A stretch of 64,000 nucleotides of DNA from Vibrio penaeicida (GTDB taxonomy: Bacteria > Pseudomonadota > Gammaproteobacteria > Enterobacterales > Vibrionaceae), in the NCBI RefSeq assembly GCF_030689305.1, contig NZ_JAUYVM010000016.1, positions 81,321 to 145,320 of the forward strand, given 5' to 3'. A program made the translations under genes and the position numbers. This document shows, in pieces, positions 33,348 through 41,563 of the stretch (within the stretch, counting starts at the first letter, position 1; the number at the start of each line of letters is the position of its first letter). The notes below the pieces were generated by a model. That model saw only the letters and a program-made list of their open reading frames with translations. It was not told the DNA's origin and ran no database searches.

Positions 33348-33626
33348 CTAAAGTACCATGCGTACGATGTCGATATCGCCTAGCTCTTTGTAGAGTGACT
33401 CTACTTGCTCGATAGAAGTCGCTGTGATGGTAATAGAGACGGAGTTATATGTCCCTTTTCCACTCGGCTTAACGGTAGGGCTGTAGTCGCCAGGAGCGTG
33501 ACGTTGAATGACTTCTAACACAAGCTCTGGCAGTTCTGGTTTTGCATAGCCCATTACCTTGTAAGTAAACTGACAAGGGAACTCAAGCAGGTCTTTTAGT
33601 TTTGCGTCTGAGTTGATATTCAACAT
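33348..33626 (-). CDS. ybeD: YbeD/DUF493 family protein
   Basis: A 92-residue cytoplasmic protein of the DUF493 family with an ACT-like alpha/beta fold: FPCQFTYKVMGYAKPEL, the central SGKGTYNSVSITITATS and a C-terminal IDIVRMVL. Function is unknown; the gene sits between dacA and lipB as in E. coli. It is flanked by terminators on both sides, so it is probably transcribed alone. Confidence 0.9.
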   Translation of the reverse strand: MLNINSDAKLKDLLEFPCQFTYKVMGYAKPELPELVLEVIQRHAPGDYSPTVKPSGKGTYNSVSITITATSIEQVESLYKELGDIDIVRMVL

Positions 33627-33725
33627 TGCGAGAACTCCGATTTAGTATTCGATATTGCGGTGCGAAATAGTACTGCCAAATGTAACGGATCTCAAGTTAC
33701 ATCAGCGCTCCCTCACATTATGATG

Positions 33726-33749
33726 CAAAAAAGCCGCTAACGCGGCTTT
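33726..33749 (-). terminator. dacA terminator
   Basis: Read leftward, AAAGCCGC, GTTA loop, GCGGCTTT and further T, about 30 bases after the dacA stop. Confidence 0.85.
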
Positions 33750-33777
33750 CAATAATTAAGTCTAAGATACGCTGAGT

Positions 33778-34962
33778 TTAGCTAAACCAGCTCTTGAACA
33801 GTAAGACAATGTAATCAATTAGTCGGCTAAATAAGCCGCCTTCTTCTACATCTTCTAGCGCTAGAAGTGGGTATTCAGCAATGTCGTCGCCTTCAACTTG
33901 GTAGAACAAACGCCCAACCACATCGCCTTTGCGAATTGGTGCTTGAAGTTCTTTTTCTAATACAAAGTTGGCAGTCATGTTTTTCGCCTGACCACGAGGA
34001 AGGGTAACATAGGTGTCTTCGGCAACACCGAGAGCAACTGAGTCTTTGTCACCCATCCAGATTTTTTCGCTAACGAAAGTTTCACCTGATTTGTGTGGGG
34101 AAACCGTTTCAAAAAAACGGAATCCGTAGTTAAGCAGCTTCTTGCTTTCCGCCTTACGAGCGTTAGCACTTTTCGTTCCCATTACAACGGCGACTAGGCG
34201 CATTTTGCCTTCGGTTGCAGAGCTCACCAAGCTGTAGCCAGCTTTGCTTGTGTGTCCGGTTTTGATGCCGTCAACGTTCATGCTTTTATCCCAAAGCAAA
34301 CCGTTACGGTTGTATTGGGTTATACCATTGTAAGTAAATTGCTTTTCGGCGTAGATGCGGTATTCATCTGGCACATCACGAATAAGAGCCTGACCAAGCA
34401 GCGCCATATCGTAAGGCGTTGAGAAAAGGTCTGGGTTATCCAAACCATGTACATTGGCAAAGTTGGTATTCTCCATACCAATCGACTTCGCCCACGCATT
34501 CATAAGGTCTACAAATGCGTCTTCAGACCCTGCAACATGCTCAGCCATGGCGACACAGGCGTCGTTACCTGACTGAATGATGATGCCTCGGTTTAGGTCA
34601 TCAACAGTTACCGTAGTGCCTACCTCAATGAACATTTTTGAAGAATCAGGGAAATTTTTCGCCCACGCATTCTTACTAATGACCACTTTGTCAGACAGCG
34701 AAATGTTACCGCGTTCAAGCTCTTGACCAATGACATAGCTGGTCATCATCTTGGTAAGACTTGCTGGGGACAAACGCGTGTTCGCCTCTTTTTCTGCCAG
34801 AACTTTACCGGAATGGTAGTCCATGAGCACGAAACCTTTAGCGGCGATTTCAGGTGCATCTGGGACAACAATAGGAGCCGAGAATGCTGGAGAAGCGAAA
34901 GTTGCTGACACGATTGCTGAAGTGACAAACAAAGATTTAATAGATTTCACAGATTTTTTCAT
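33778..34962 (-). CDS. dacA: D-alanyl-D-alanine carboxypeptidase (penicillin-binding protein 5 type)
   Basis: Trims the terminal D-Ala of peptidoglycan stem peptides. The 394-residue protein has a signal peptide cut after AFSA near residue 28, the catalytic SLTK near residue 68, SGN near 131, KTGHTSKAGYS near 235, a beta-rich stalk domain and a C-terminal amphipathic membrane anchor (LFSRLIDYIVLLFKSWFS). It belongs to the conserved mrdA-mrdB-rlpA-dacA cell-elongation cluster, 106 bases after rlpA. Confidence 0.96.
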   Translation of the reverse strand: MKKSVKSIKSLFVTSAIVSATFASPAFSAPIVVPDAPEIAAKGFVLMDYHSGKVLAEKEANTRLSPASLTKMMTSYVIGQELERGNISLSDKVVISKNAWAKNFPDSSKMFIEVGTTVTVDDLNRGIIIQSGNDACVAMAEHVAGSEDAFVDLMNAWAKSIGMENTNFANVHGLDNPDLFSTPYDMALLGQALIRDVPDEYRIYAEKQFTYNGITQYNRNGLLWDKSMNVDGIKTGHTSKAGYSLVSSATEGKMRLVAVVMGTKSANARKAESKKLLNYGFRFFETVSPHKSGETFVSEKIWMGDKDSVALGVAEDTYVTLPRGQAKNMTANFVLEKELQAPIRKGDVVGRLFYQVEGDDIAEYPLLALEDVEEGGLFSRLIDYIVLLFKSWFS

Positions 34963-35068
34963 TGGTATTAGTTGTTAGTCTGAATGTTTAATGCTGAACG
35001 TTCGTATCTTAGCAGAATCATTCTGATAAGTCAGAAGCTTACTGTTGCACAAATTAACCCGTTTGTCC

Positions 35069-35863
35069 CTAAGGATTCTGTTTCACTTGTTTAATGAACG
35101 CAGTGGGGTAGCCTTGTGAGTGTACTTGAGATAACGTTTTTTGCGTTAATTCTTGGTCATTAAATGGGCCTAAAAAAATACGATGTAGCTTTTTTGACCC
35201 TTCTGTATAACTGCGTACTGATAGGCTTTGACCCAAAGATTTCGCTAAAGTTCGGGCTTTGTCTTCATCTTTTGACGCGGCAACTTGAATAACAAACCTT
35301 GGCAATTTCTTCTGCGCAACGAGCGATGTGTTTTCGCGGCTTACAGATATGTACTCAATTTTTACATTCGCGGTACCCGTCTGAACGACGCCTAATTTGT
35401 ATGCCGCTGCGTAGCTTAAATCAATAATACGCCCTTCATGAAATGGGCCTCGGTCGTTAATGCGGACAATTGCCGTTTTTCCGTTGTCTTTGTTCAGTAC
35501 CTTGACGTAACTAGGAAGAGGTAAAGTTTTATGCGCTGCCGACATAGAGTACATGTCGTATATTTCACCGTTAGACGTTAGGTGACCATGAAACTTTTTA
35601 CCATACCAAGATGCTTTACCTTCTTGAATAAATCCTTCAGGCTCTTTAACAATTTTGTATGAGCCGCCCAGTAAGCTGTAGTCTTTGTTGCCGCCCAAAC
35701 TGATGGGTTCATAAACAGGATGAGCATCTTCAATATGTTCAACAGAAAGAGGCACTTCAGGGGCGACATCGTCATCTATGGTGTATCTGCCTTTGTCTGG
35801 GCTTGTACAGCCGGTTAAAGCCAGTATTAAAATCATGATAAGAGAGTAAATTCTAAAAGCCAT
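35069..35863 (-). CDS. rlpA: Septal ring lytic transglycosylase / RlpA lipoprotein
   Basis: Outer-membrane lipoprotein acting on denuded peptidoglycan. The 264-residue protein has lipobox LTGC near residue 19, a double-psi beta-barrel domain (GKASWYGKKFHGHLTSNGE to VRINDRGPFHEGRIIDLSYAAA, residues 85-165) with the catalytic-type Asp in NDRGPF, and a C-terminal SPOR domain (FVIQVAASKDEDKARTLAK onward). Start and rodA stop share a base (TAATG-type junction). Confidence 0.94.
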   Translation of the reverse strand: MAFRIYSLIMILILALTGCTSPDKGRYTIDDDVAPEVPLSVEHIEDAHPVYEPISLGGNKDYSLLGGSYKIVKEPEGFIQEGKASWYGKKFHGHLTSNGEIYDMYSMSAAHKTLPLPSYVKVLNKDNGKTAIVRINDRGPFHEGRIIDLSYAAAYKLGVVQTGTANVKIEYISVSRENTSLVAQKKLPRFVIQVAASKDEDKARTLAKSLGQSLSVRSYTEGSKKLHRIFLGPFNDQELTQKTLSQVHSQGYPTAFIKQVKQNP

Positions 35864-36984
35864 CAGTTCGCCTTAGAGAGCATTTTACGGTGAGTGTGAA
35901 TCGACATCAGAATGCCAAACCCGGCCATTAGCGTTACCATGGATGTGCCTCCATAGCTAATCAAAGGCAGTGGTACGCCTACAACGGGAAGAATGCCACT
36001 CACCATACCTATGTTTACAAAAACGTAAACAAAAAAGCTAAGAACAACGCTGCCTGCCATCATTCGACCAAAAGCGGTTTGCGCTTTACTAGCTAAAAAC
36101 AAACCTCGCCCAATAATAAACAGGTAGATGCAAAGTAGCGCGACCACACCAATCATGCCCCATTCTTCCGCAACAACGGCAAAGATGAAGTCAGTATGAC
36201 GCTCTGGTAAGAATTCAAGTTGCGACTGAGTGCCTTGCAACCAGCCTTTTCCGGATAAACCGCCAGAACCAATGGCAATCTTACTTTGAATAATGTGATA
36301 GCCTGCACCCAATGGATCGGATTCAGGGTCAAATAAGGTTCTTACGCGAACCTTTTGATACTCTCTCATCAAGAAGAACCAAAGAATTGGGATGAACGCA
36401 CCGAGTGCAACGGCGGCAGCCGTGATGATCTTCCAGCTTATTCCTGCAAGGAAAATAACAAAAATCCCTGACGCAGCGATGAGGATAGAAGTTCCTAAGT
36501 CGGGTTGCTTGGCAATAAGTATTGTTGGAATGAAAACCATCAATAGTGAGGCGATCAGTGTTTTAAATGTAGGGGGGAGCGAGCGTTTACCAATATACCT
36601 AGCCACCATGAGTGGTACGGCGAGCTTCAATAACTCAGAAGGCTGGAAGCGCACAAAGCCAAGATTTAACCATCGCTGGGCCCCTTTGGAGGCCTCACCG
36701 AAGAATAAAACCCCTAACAATAAAAATATCCCAACAACAAACAGCAATGGTGCCGCAGTTTCATAGGTGCGTGGGGGGATCTGTGCGAGAAGTAACATTA
36801 CGACAAGAGATAGCCCCATTCTCATCGCTTGCCTGTCCATCATCGCGAGGCTTTGTCCACTGGCACTGTACATAACCACTAGCCCAAAGCACATAAGCAG
36901 CAGCAACCCAAGCAACATGGGTAAGTCGATATGGAGTTTATCGAAAAAGGAACGATTTCTTCCGGTAGAAGGGTCAAACCGCAT
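35863..36984 (-). CDS. mrdB: Peptidoglycan glycosyltransferase RodA
   Basis: SEDS-family polymerase of the elongasome, partner of PBP2. The 373-residue protein has about ten membrane segments and conserved SEDS motifs such as RFQPSELLKLAVP, KQPDLGTSILI, the catalytic Asp in ERHTDFIFAVVAEEWG and PLPLISYGGTSM near the C-terminus. Start overlaps the mrdA stop by one base and its stop touches rlpA, so the three are tightly coupled. Confidence 0.97.
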   Translation of the reverse strand: MRFDPSTGRNRSFFDKLHIDLPMLLGLLLLMCFGLVVMYSASGQSLAMMDRQAMRMGLSLVVMLLLAQIPPRTYETAAPLLFVVGIFLLLGVLFFGEASKGAQRWLNLGFVRFQPSELLKLAVPLMVARYIGKRSLPPTFKTLIASLLMVFIPTILIAKQPDLGTSILIAASGIFVIFLAGISWKIITAAAVALGAFIPILWFFLMREYQKVRVRTLFDPESDPLGAGYHIIQSKIAIGSGGLSGKGWLQGTQSQLEFLPERHTDFIFAVVAEEWGMIGVVALLCIYLFIIGRGLFLASKAQTAFGRMMAGSVVLSFFVYVFVNIGMVSGILPVVGVPLPLISYGGTSMVTLMAGFGILMSIHTHRKMLSKAN

Positions 36985-38867
36985 TATTTATTCCCATCTT
37001 TGCTGTCAATTAAAACGTGGTCGAAGATCTCTCGTGCAACAGGTGCACCGTTTGAAGAGCCGCCCCCGGCGTTTTCTAATACAACGGTCACAATCACTTC
37101 TGGATCGTCGAACGGAGCAAAACCCGTATACAAAGCGTGGTCTCTCAAGTGTTCAGCGAGTTCGTCGGCGTTGTATTCTTCATCTTCTTTGAGCCCAAAC
37201 ACCTGTGCTGTTCCGGATTTACCACCAGTCATGTATTCTGCTTTTGCGAAGGCTCGTCGAGCCGTTCCTTTTTTACCGTGGTTTGCTAAGCGCATTCCTT
37301 CTAAGGCAACAGTCCAATAGCGTTTAGATACGCCTTCAACTGGCGGGTAGGATTCAATAGGCGCAGCTGTTGTCACATGAGGCTCTTGAGTTTTATCAAT
37401 GGTCGCTCTAAGCAAGTGAGGAGCGATGACTTCACCTTTATTCACCAATACTGAGGTAGCTTTTGCTAATTGCATGGGGGTTGCTGTCCAGTAGCCTTGT
37501 CCGATGCCCACAGGGATCGTATCACCTTGGTACCAAGGTTGGCGATGACGCGCCATTTTCCATTCTCGGGTTGGCATGTTGGCTTTACTTTCTTCATGAA
37601 TATCGATACCCGTAAAGTCGCCAAATCCAAATAGCATCATCCAAGTGGAGATGCGATCAATACCCATGTCGTAGGCAATTTGATAATAAAAAGTATCGAC
37701 TGACTCTTCGATAGATTTCAGTATATCGACACGCCCATGCCCCCAACGTAACCAATCTCGAAATGGGCGAGTTTTCGAGTTAGGAATACGCCAGTACCCC
37801 GGATCATTACGTGTGGTTTTTGTCGTAATAACTTTTTCTTGAAGTGCTGCGACGGCGATAAATGGCTTCACCGTAGATGCAGGTGGATAAATTCCAAGCG
37901 TTGCGCGGTTAACTAAAGGCCTGTCTTTGTCTTCTAGCAAGGCGCGATAGTCTTTGCCGGAAATCCCGTGTACGAAAGAATTCGGATCGTAGCTTGGGCT
38001 AGAAAGCATAGCTAAAACACCGTTATCTGTTGGGTCGAGCAAAATGGCCGAACCTCTTCGACCATCCAGCAAATCATATAAGTACTGCTGAAGTTTAATG
38101 TCTAAGTTGAGGACAATGTCTTGCCCGGGAATAGGTGGTACGTATTTTAAAGTGCGAATGATACGACCACGGTTGTTCACTTCAACTTCTTGGTAACCAG
38201 CCGTACCGTGAAGTAAATCTTCATAAAAACGTTCGATACCAAGCTTACCAATATCTCGGGTTGCTTGATAATTGGCTACTTTATCTTCGCGCTCTAAGCG
38301 TTGTAAATCACGGTCATTAATTCGAGATACATAGCCCAATACATGAGTCAGTACCTTTCCGTATGGATAATAGCGTTTTAGCGTAGCGTTCACTTCGACA
38401 CCGGGAAAGCGATGCTGATTCACAGAAAATAGAGCGACTTGTTCTTCCGTTAACTGGTTTAACAGTGGGACGGATTTAAAGCGCCTAGTACGCTTACGTT
38501 CCTTGTGGAAGCGAGTAATACGCTCGTCAGAGATCTCTAGAAAAGTACTCAACTGAATAATGGTTTCATCAATGTCTTTGATTTTTTCAGGCGTAAGTTC
38601 AAGGCTAAAGATGGGGCGGTTTTCAGCGAGTAGAATACCGTTTCGATCGTAGATCAATCCGCGGTTAGGGGCGATAGGCACCACTTTTATACGGTTGTCA
38701 TTAGAGCGGGTTTTGTAGTCTTGAAACTGATTGACTTGAATGTTGTATAAGTTGACGAGAAGCACACCCATAAGCGCCACAATGCCCATAAAGGCGACTA
38801 AGGCGCGTCGCGAGAATAGGGCGGACTCGGCGGTGTAATCTCGGATTTGGGTGCGCTGACGTCTCAT
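36984..38867 (-). CDS. mrdA: Penicillin-binding protein 2
   Basis: Transpeptidase for cell-wall elongation, anchored in the inner membrane and facing the periplasm. The 627 residues contain one N-terminal membrane segment (about 24-44), the pedestal domain and the transpeptidase domain with the catalytic PASTVKPF near residue 325, SVDTFYY and KSGTAQV near residue 540. It begins six bases after rlmH. Confidence 0.97.
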   Translation of the reverse strand: MRRQRTQIRDYTAESALFSRRALVAFMGIVALMGVLLVNLYNIQVNQFQDYKTRSNDNRIKVVPIAPNRGLIYDRNGILLAENRPIFSLELTPEKIKDIDETIIQLSTFLEISDERITRFHKERKRTRRFKSVPLLNQLTEEQVALFSVNQHRFPGVEVNATLKRYYPYGKVLTHVLGYVSRINDRDLQRLEREDKVANYQATRDIGKLGIERFYEDLLHGTAGYQEVEVNNRGRIIRTLKYVPPIPGQDIVLNLDIKLQQYLYDLLDGRRGSAILLDPTDNGVLAMLSSPSYDPNSFVHGISGKDYRALLEDKDRPLVNRATLGIYPPASTVKPFIAVAALQEKVITTKTTRNDPGYWRIPNSKTRPFRDWLRWGHGRVDILKSIEESVDTFYYQIAYDMGIDRISTWMMLFGFGDFTGIDIHEESKANMPTREWKMARHRQPWYQGDTIPVGIGQGYWTATPMQLAKATSVLVNKGEVIAPHLLRATIDKTQEPHVTTAAPIESYPPVEGVSKRYWTVALEGMRLANHGKKGTARRAFAKAEYMTGGKSGTAQVFGLKEDEEYNADELAEHLRDHALYTGFAPFDDPEVIVTVVLENAGGGSSNGAPVAREIFDHVLIDSKDGNK

Positions 38868-38873
38868 CTAGCG

Positions 38874-39344
38874 TTATTCTCGATGATATGGGTGGTTAGC
38901 GGTAATGCTCCAAGCTCGGTATAGGCTTTCTGCCATAACAACACGAACCAATGGGTGAGGCAGCGTAAGAGGAGATAAAGACCAGCTTTGTTCGGCTGCC
39001 GCTTTGCAAGCTGGCGCTAAACCTTCAGGACCTCCAATTAGAATCGATACATCTCGTGCATCAAGTTTCCAGGCTTCCAATTGTCCTGCAAGTTGCTCTG
39101 TATCCCAGCGCTTACCCGGAATATCCAGAGTAACAATTCGATTGCCTTTTGGCACTGCCGCCAACATCGCTTCGCCTTCTTTTTGCAGAATTCTTGCAAT
39201 ATCAGCATTTTTCCCACGCTTACCTGCTGAGATTTCAATCAATTCCAAAGGCATGTCGTGGGGGAATCTACGTTTATATTCTTTAAACCCTTCTTCCACC
39301 CACTTTGGCATTTTCGTGCCAACGGCAATAAGTTGAATCTTCAA
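38874..39344 (-). CDS. rlmH: 23S rRNA pseudouridine-1915 N3-methyltransferase
   Basis: SPOUT methyltransferase that methylates pseudouridine 1915 of 23S rRNA in assembled ribosomes. The 156-residue length is standard. The SAM-binding trefoil knot shows VTLDIPGKRWDTEQLA, FLIGGPEG-type ILIGGPEG near residue 104 and the C-terminal RVVMAESLYRAWSITANHPYHRE. It follows rsfS by three bases. Confidence 0.97.
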   Translation of the reverse strand: MKIQLIAVGTKMPKWVEEGFKEYKRRFPHDMPLELIEISAGKRGKNADIARILQKEGEAMLAAVPKGNRIVTLDIPGKRWDTEQLAGQLEAWKLDARDVSILIGGPEGLAPACKAAAEQSWSLSPLTLPHPLVRVVMAESLYRAWSITANHPYHRE

Positions 39345-39347
39345 CGA

Positions 39348-39665
39348 TTAGCTCCAGAGTTTCTCAAGCTGGTACAGCTCTCGCTGGTCTTCTTGCATTA
39401 CGTGAACCATTGTAGAGCCCATATCGACAACGACCCATTCACCTTCTTGCTCGCCATCGACACCTAACGGTTCTAGCCCTGCTTTTTTAGCTTCACTGGC
39501 GACGTGATCGGCTATAGAGGCTACGTGACGCTTAGAGTTTCCTGTGCAGATAACCATAAAGTCTGTAACACTGGATTTGCCTTGAACATCAATGGTAACG
39601 ATGTCTTCTGCTTTCATATCGTCTGCTTTATCCGCTAAAAAATCACGTAGATCTTGTACTTGCAA
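39348..39665 (-). CDS. rsfS: Ribosomal silencing factor RsfS
   Basis: Binds ribosomal protein L14 and prevents subunit joining in starvation. The 105-residue protein shows the Iojap-family segments ADDMKAEDIVTIDVQGKSSVTDFMVICTGNSKRHV and VDGEQEGEWVVVDMGSTMVHVM. Followed closely by rlmH, as in E. coli. A 71-bp palindromic element separates it from holA. Confidence 0.96.
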   Translation of the reverse strand: MQVQDLRDFLADKADDMKAEDIVTIDVQGKSSVTDFMVICTGNSKRHVASIADHVASEAKKAGLEPLGVDGEQEGEWVVVDMGSTMVHVMQEDQRELYQLEKLWS

Positions 39666-39701
39666 TGTCTTTTACCTTAGAAAAAATTTAACCGTCATTA
39701 T

Positions 39702-39772
39702 ACTCAAGTTATTCCAAGATGCTCGCATCTGAATGAAATAGTTCTTGGTGTTGTGGAACTAGGGTATTGAGT
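39702..39772. repeat. 71-bp nested imperfect palindrome between holA and rsfS
   Basis: Outer arms ACTCAA / TTGAGT, middle arms CCAAGA / TCTTGG and an inner AGATGC-TC-GCATCT hairpin are nested around one centre region. The element ends two bases from the holA stop. It looks like a small dispersed palindromic repeat (REP or MITE-like) rather than a terminator, since no U run follows. Confidence 0.45.
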
Positions 39773-39774
39773 TG

Positions 39775-40800
39775 TTAAAGCGCTATATTGAATGTAGCCT
39801 TTGGCTCACAAAATTGAAGTGAAATTTGAGCCAGAAGTAGCCAAACTGGGCGGTCATAGCGTGTTTTTGCATTTATCTCGGCTTGAGCTGTCAAAGAGAG
39901 CAATTTTTGAATATCAGTTGGCGCTAGCCTTTGCAGTGCGGCGGAATACATTGGGCGCTTAGTTTGCCAAATTCTACGGGCATCGAAGACTTTCCCCAAT
40001 GGTAAAGAGGCGGATTCTTTATGCATTTCCAATATCAGTAGCAATTCTTTCTGAAGAGTACGAAGTAAAATGATGGCTTCGGTACCTTCCGCTTCAAGCT
40101 GCCTTAATATCCGTTGTGCTCGTTTACTCTGACCGGCAAGCAATGCATCACTCCATTGGAATGGCGTAAAGTGATTGTGCCGACTCAATGCTTCTTCGAC
40201 TCTCAGCAACGTTAACTGACCATCAGGATAGAGAAGTGCTAACTTTTCCAAACTTTGTGAAAGGGCCAATAGATTGCCTTCGTGCCACTGTGCCAACATT
40301 TGTATCGCTTGGCTATCAGGAACGAGGTTCAGTTTACGACAGCGTTGTTGCACAAATTGAGGTAGTCGTTGGGTGTCTGGGGTTAGGCAGGTCACAACAC
40401 AACCATTGGCAGAAAGTGCTTTAAACCATTTAGCATTTTCTTGTTGTTTGGTCAGCTTGTGCCCAATGAGTACCAGCATAATGTCAGGGTGAAGCCTATC
40501 AGCTAAACCAATAAGCTCTTTCCCTATTGCCGCATTTACACCTGTTTCAGGAATCTCTAATTCAATGATCTGACGAGCTGAGAAGAGGCTCAATGCCTGA
40601 CAACAGTCGTACACCAAGTTCCAATCAAGTTGAGTATCGACCGCAAAACGGTGGCGTTCTTCAAATCCTTGGCTTTGCGCATGTCGCTGTATCGCTTCTC
40701 GGCTTTCTTGCAATAACAATGGTTCATTGCCAAAGACCAAAAAAATACCATGCTGAGATCGAGGTAAGTGGTCCGCAAGTTTGTCGGCAAAAATACGCAT
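39775..40800 (-). CDS. holA: DNA polymerase III delta subunit
   Basis: Clamp-loader subunit that opens the beta clamp. The 341 residues carry the typical N-terminal segment LVFGNEPLLLQESREAIQRHA, a degenerate AAA+ fold and a C-terminal helical collar domain (RAQRILRQLEAEGTEAIILLRTLQKEL). Start overlaps the lptE stop by one base (TAATG). Confidence 0.95.
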   Translation of the reverse strand: MRIFADKLADHLPRSQHGIFLVFGNEPLLLQESREAIQRHAQSQGFEERHRFAVDTQLDWNLVYDCCQALSLFSARQIIELEIPETGVNAAIGKELIGLADRLHPDIMLVLIGHKLTKQQENAKWFKALSANGCVVTCLTPDTQRLPQFVQQRCRKLNLVPDSQAIQMLAQWHEGNLLALSQSLEKLALLYPDGQLTLLRVEEALSRHNHFTPFQWSDALLAGQSKRAQRILRQLEAEGTEAIILLRTLQKELLLILEMHKESASLPLGKVFDARRIWQTKRPMYSAALQRLAPTDIQKLLSLTAQAEINAKTRYDRPVWLLLAQISLQFCEPKATFNIAL

Positions 40801-41417
40801 TACTGGTTCTCTGCCGAGGCTTTTTCTGTAGTCGTGGTTTGGGTCACACCGAGATCTAATGTCACACTTTCTTCTTGGTTCTCGCTATTGATGTCATTTT
40901 GGCTTTTATCAAGCTGTGCTTTTAATCGCGCCATTTGACGAAGGATTTGTCTCGCGGCTTGTTTACGCATTTCATCAATGATCATTTCTTTTTCAGTCGA
41001 TTTAGCGAGGGCTGTTAATGGGTTATCCAAGAAGCTGCGGTTGACTGTTGTTGTAAATGATTGGCTACCAACACCCGGAACTGTCACTCGGTACGAAGCC
41101 GCGTAAGTAAGTTCATATTCTGCTGCACGGCTGTTCTGATACAAAGAGAGAGTACGCTCACCATTGGATTCGCTGGTTAAATGCAGGTTTGGGATGTCTT
41201 CTCTGGGGGCGACAGCTTGTACACCGTTCAAATCCAACTCAGCACGGACGTACCGCGTTAATGAGCCATAAGAATCAAAGCTGGTAAATGATATTTCGGA
41301 AAGTTCTTCTGGAAGAAAGTACGTATCTCGGAAATGAAAACCGCAAGCAGACAAAACCGATGCAAGAACAAGAACAATAGAGGCACGCAAGGTGCGAGAA
41401 AAAGAAACACGCTTCAC
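40800..41417 (-). CDS. lptE: LPS-assembly lipoprotein LptE
   Basis: Outer-membrane lipoprotein that plugs LptD and assists LPS insertion. The GTG at 41417, with AGGA eight bases upstream, gives a 205-residue precursor with signal peptide and lipobox LSAC (Cys near 25), followed by the conserved GFHFRDTYFLPEELSEI. Longer readings from ATG at 41525 or 41486 would put charged residues before the signal, and the first would start inside the leuS terminator. The C-terminal 35 residues are polar and Thr/Glu-rich. Confidence 0.92.
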   Translation of the reverse strand: MKRVSFSRTLRASIVLVLASVLSACGFHFRDTYFLPEELSEISFTSFDSYGSLTRYVRAELDLNGVQAVAPREDIPNLHLTSESNGERTLSLYQNSRAAEYELTYAASYRVTVPGVGSQSFTTTVNRSFLDNPLTALAKSTEKEMIIDEMRKQAARQILRQMARLKAQLDKSQNDINSENQEESVTLDLGVTQTTTTEKASAENQ

Positions 41418-41499
41418 AAATCGTTTCCTAGTATTCGGATTAACTTTGATGACAACACTGTTTGCGTATGCGCACAATGTACTCATCAAAATACGCCGA

Positions 41500-41532
41500 T
41501 AAAAACAAACAGGGTGATGATTCACCCTGTTT
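41500..41532 (-). terminator. Terminator between leuS and lptE
   Basis: Read leftward, AAACAGGGTGA, a 4-base loop, TCACCCTGTTT and GTTTTT. It lies about 30 bases after the leuS stop, suggesting partial uncoupling of lptE-holA from leuS. Confidence 0.85.
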
Positions 41533-41563
41533 ACGTATTTTTATGGGTTGGGTTTTATGACAA

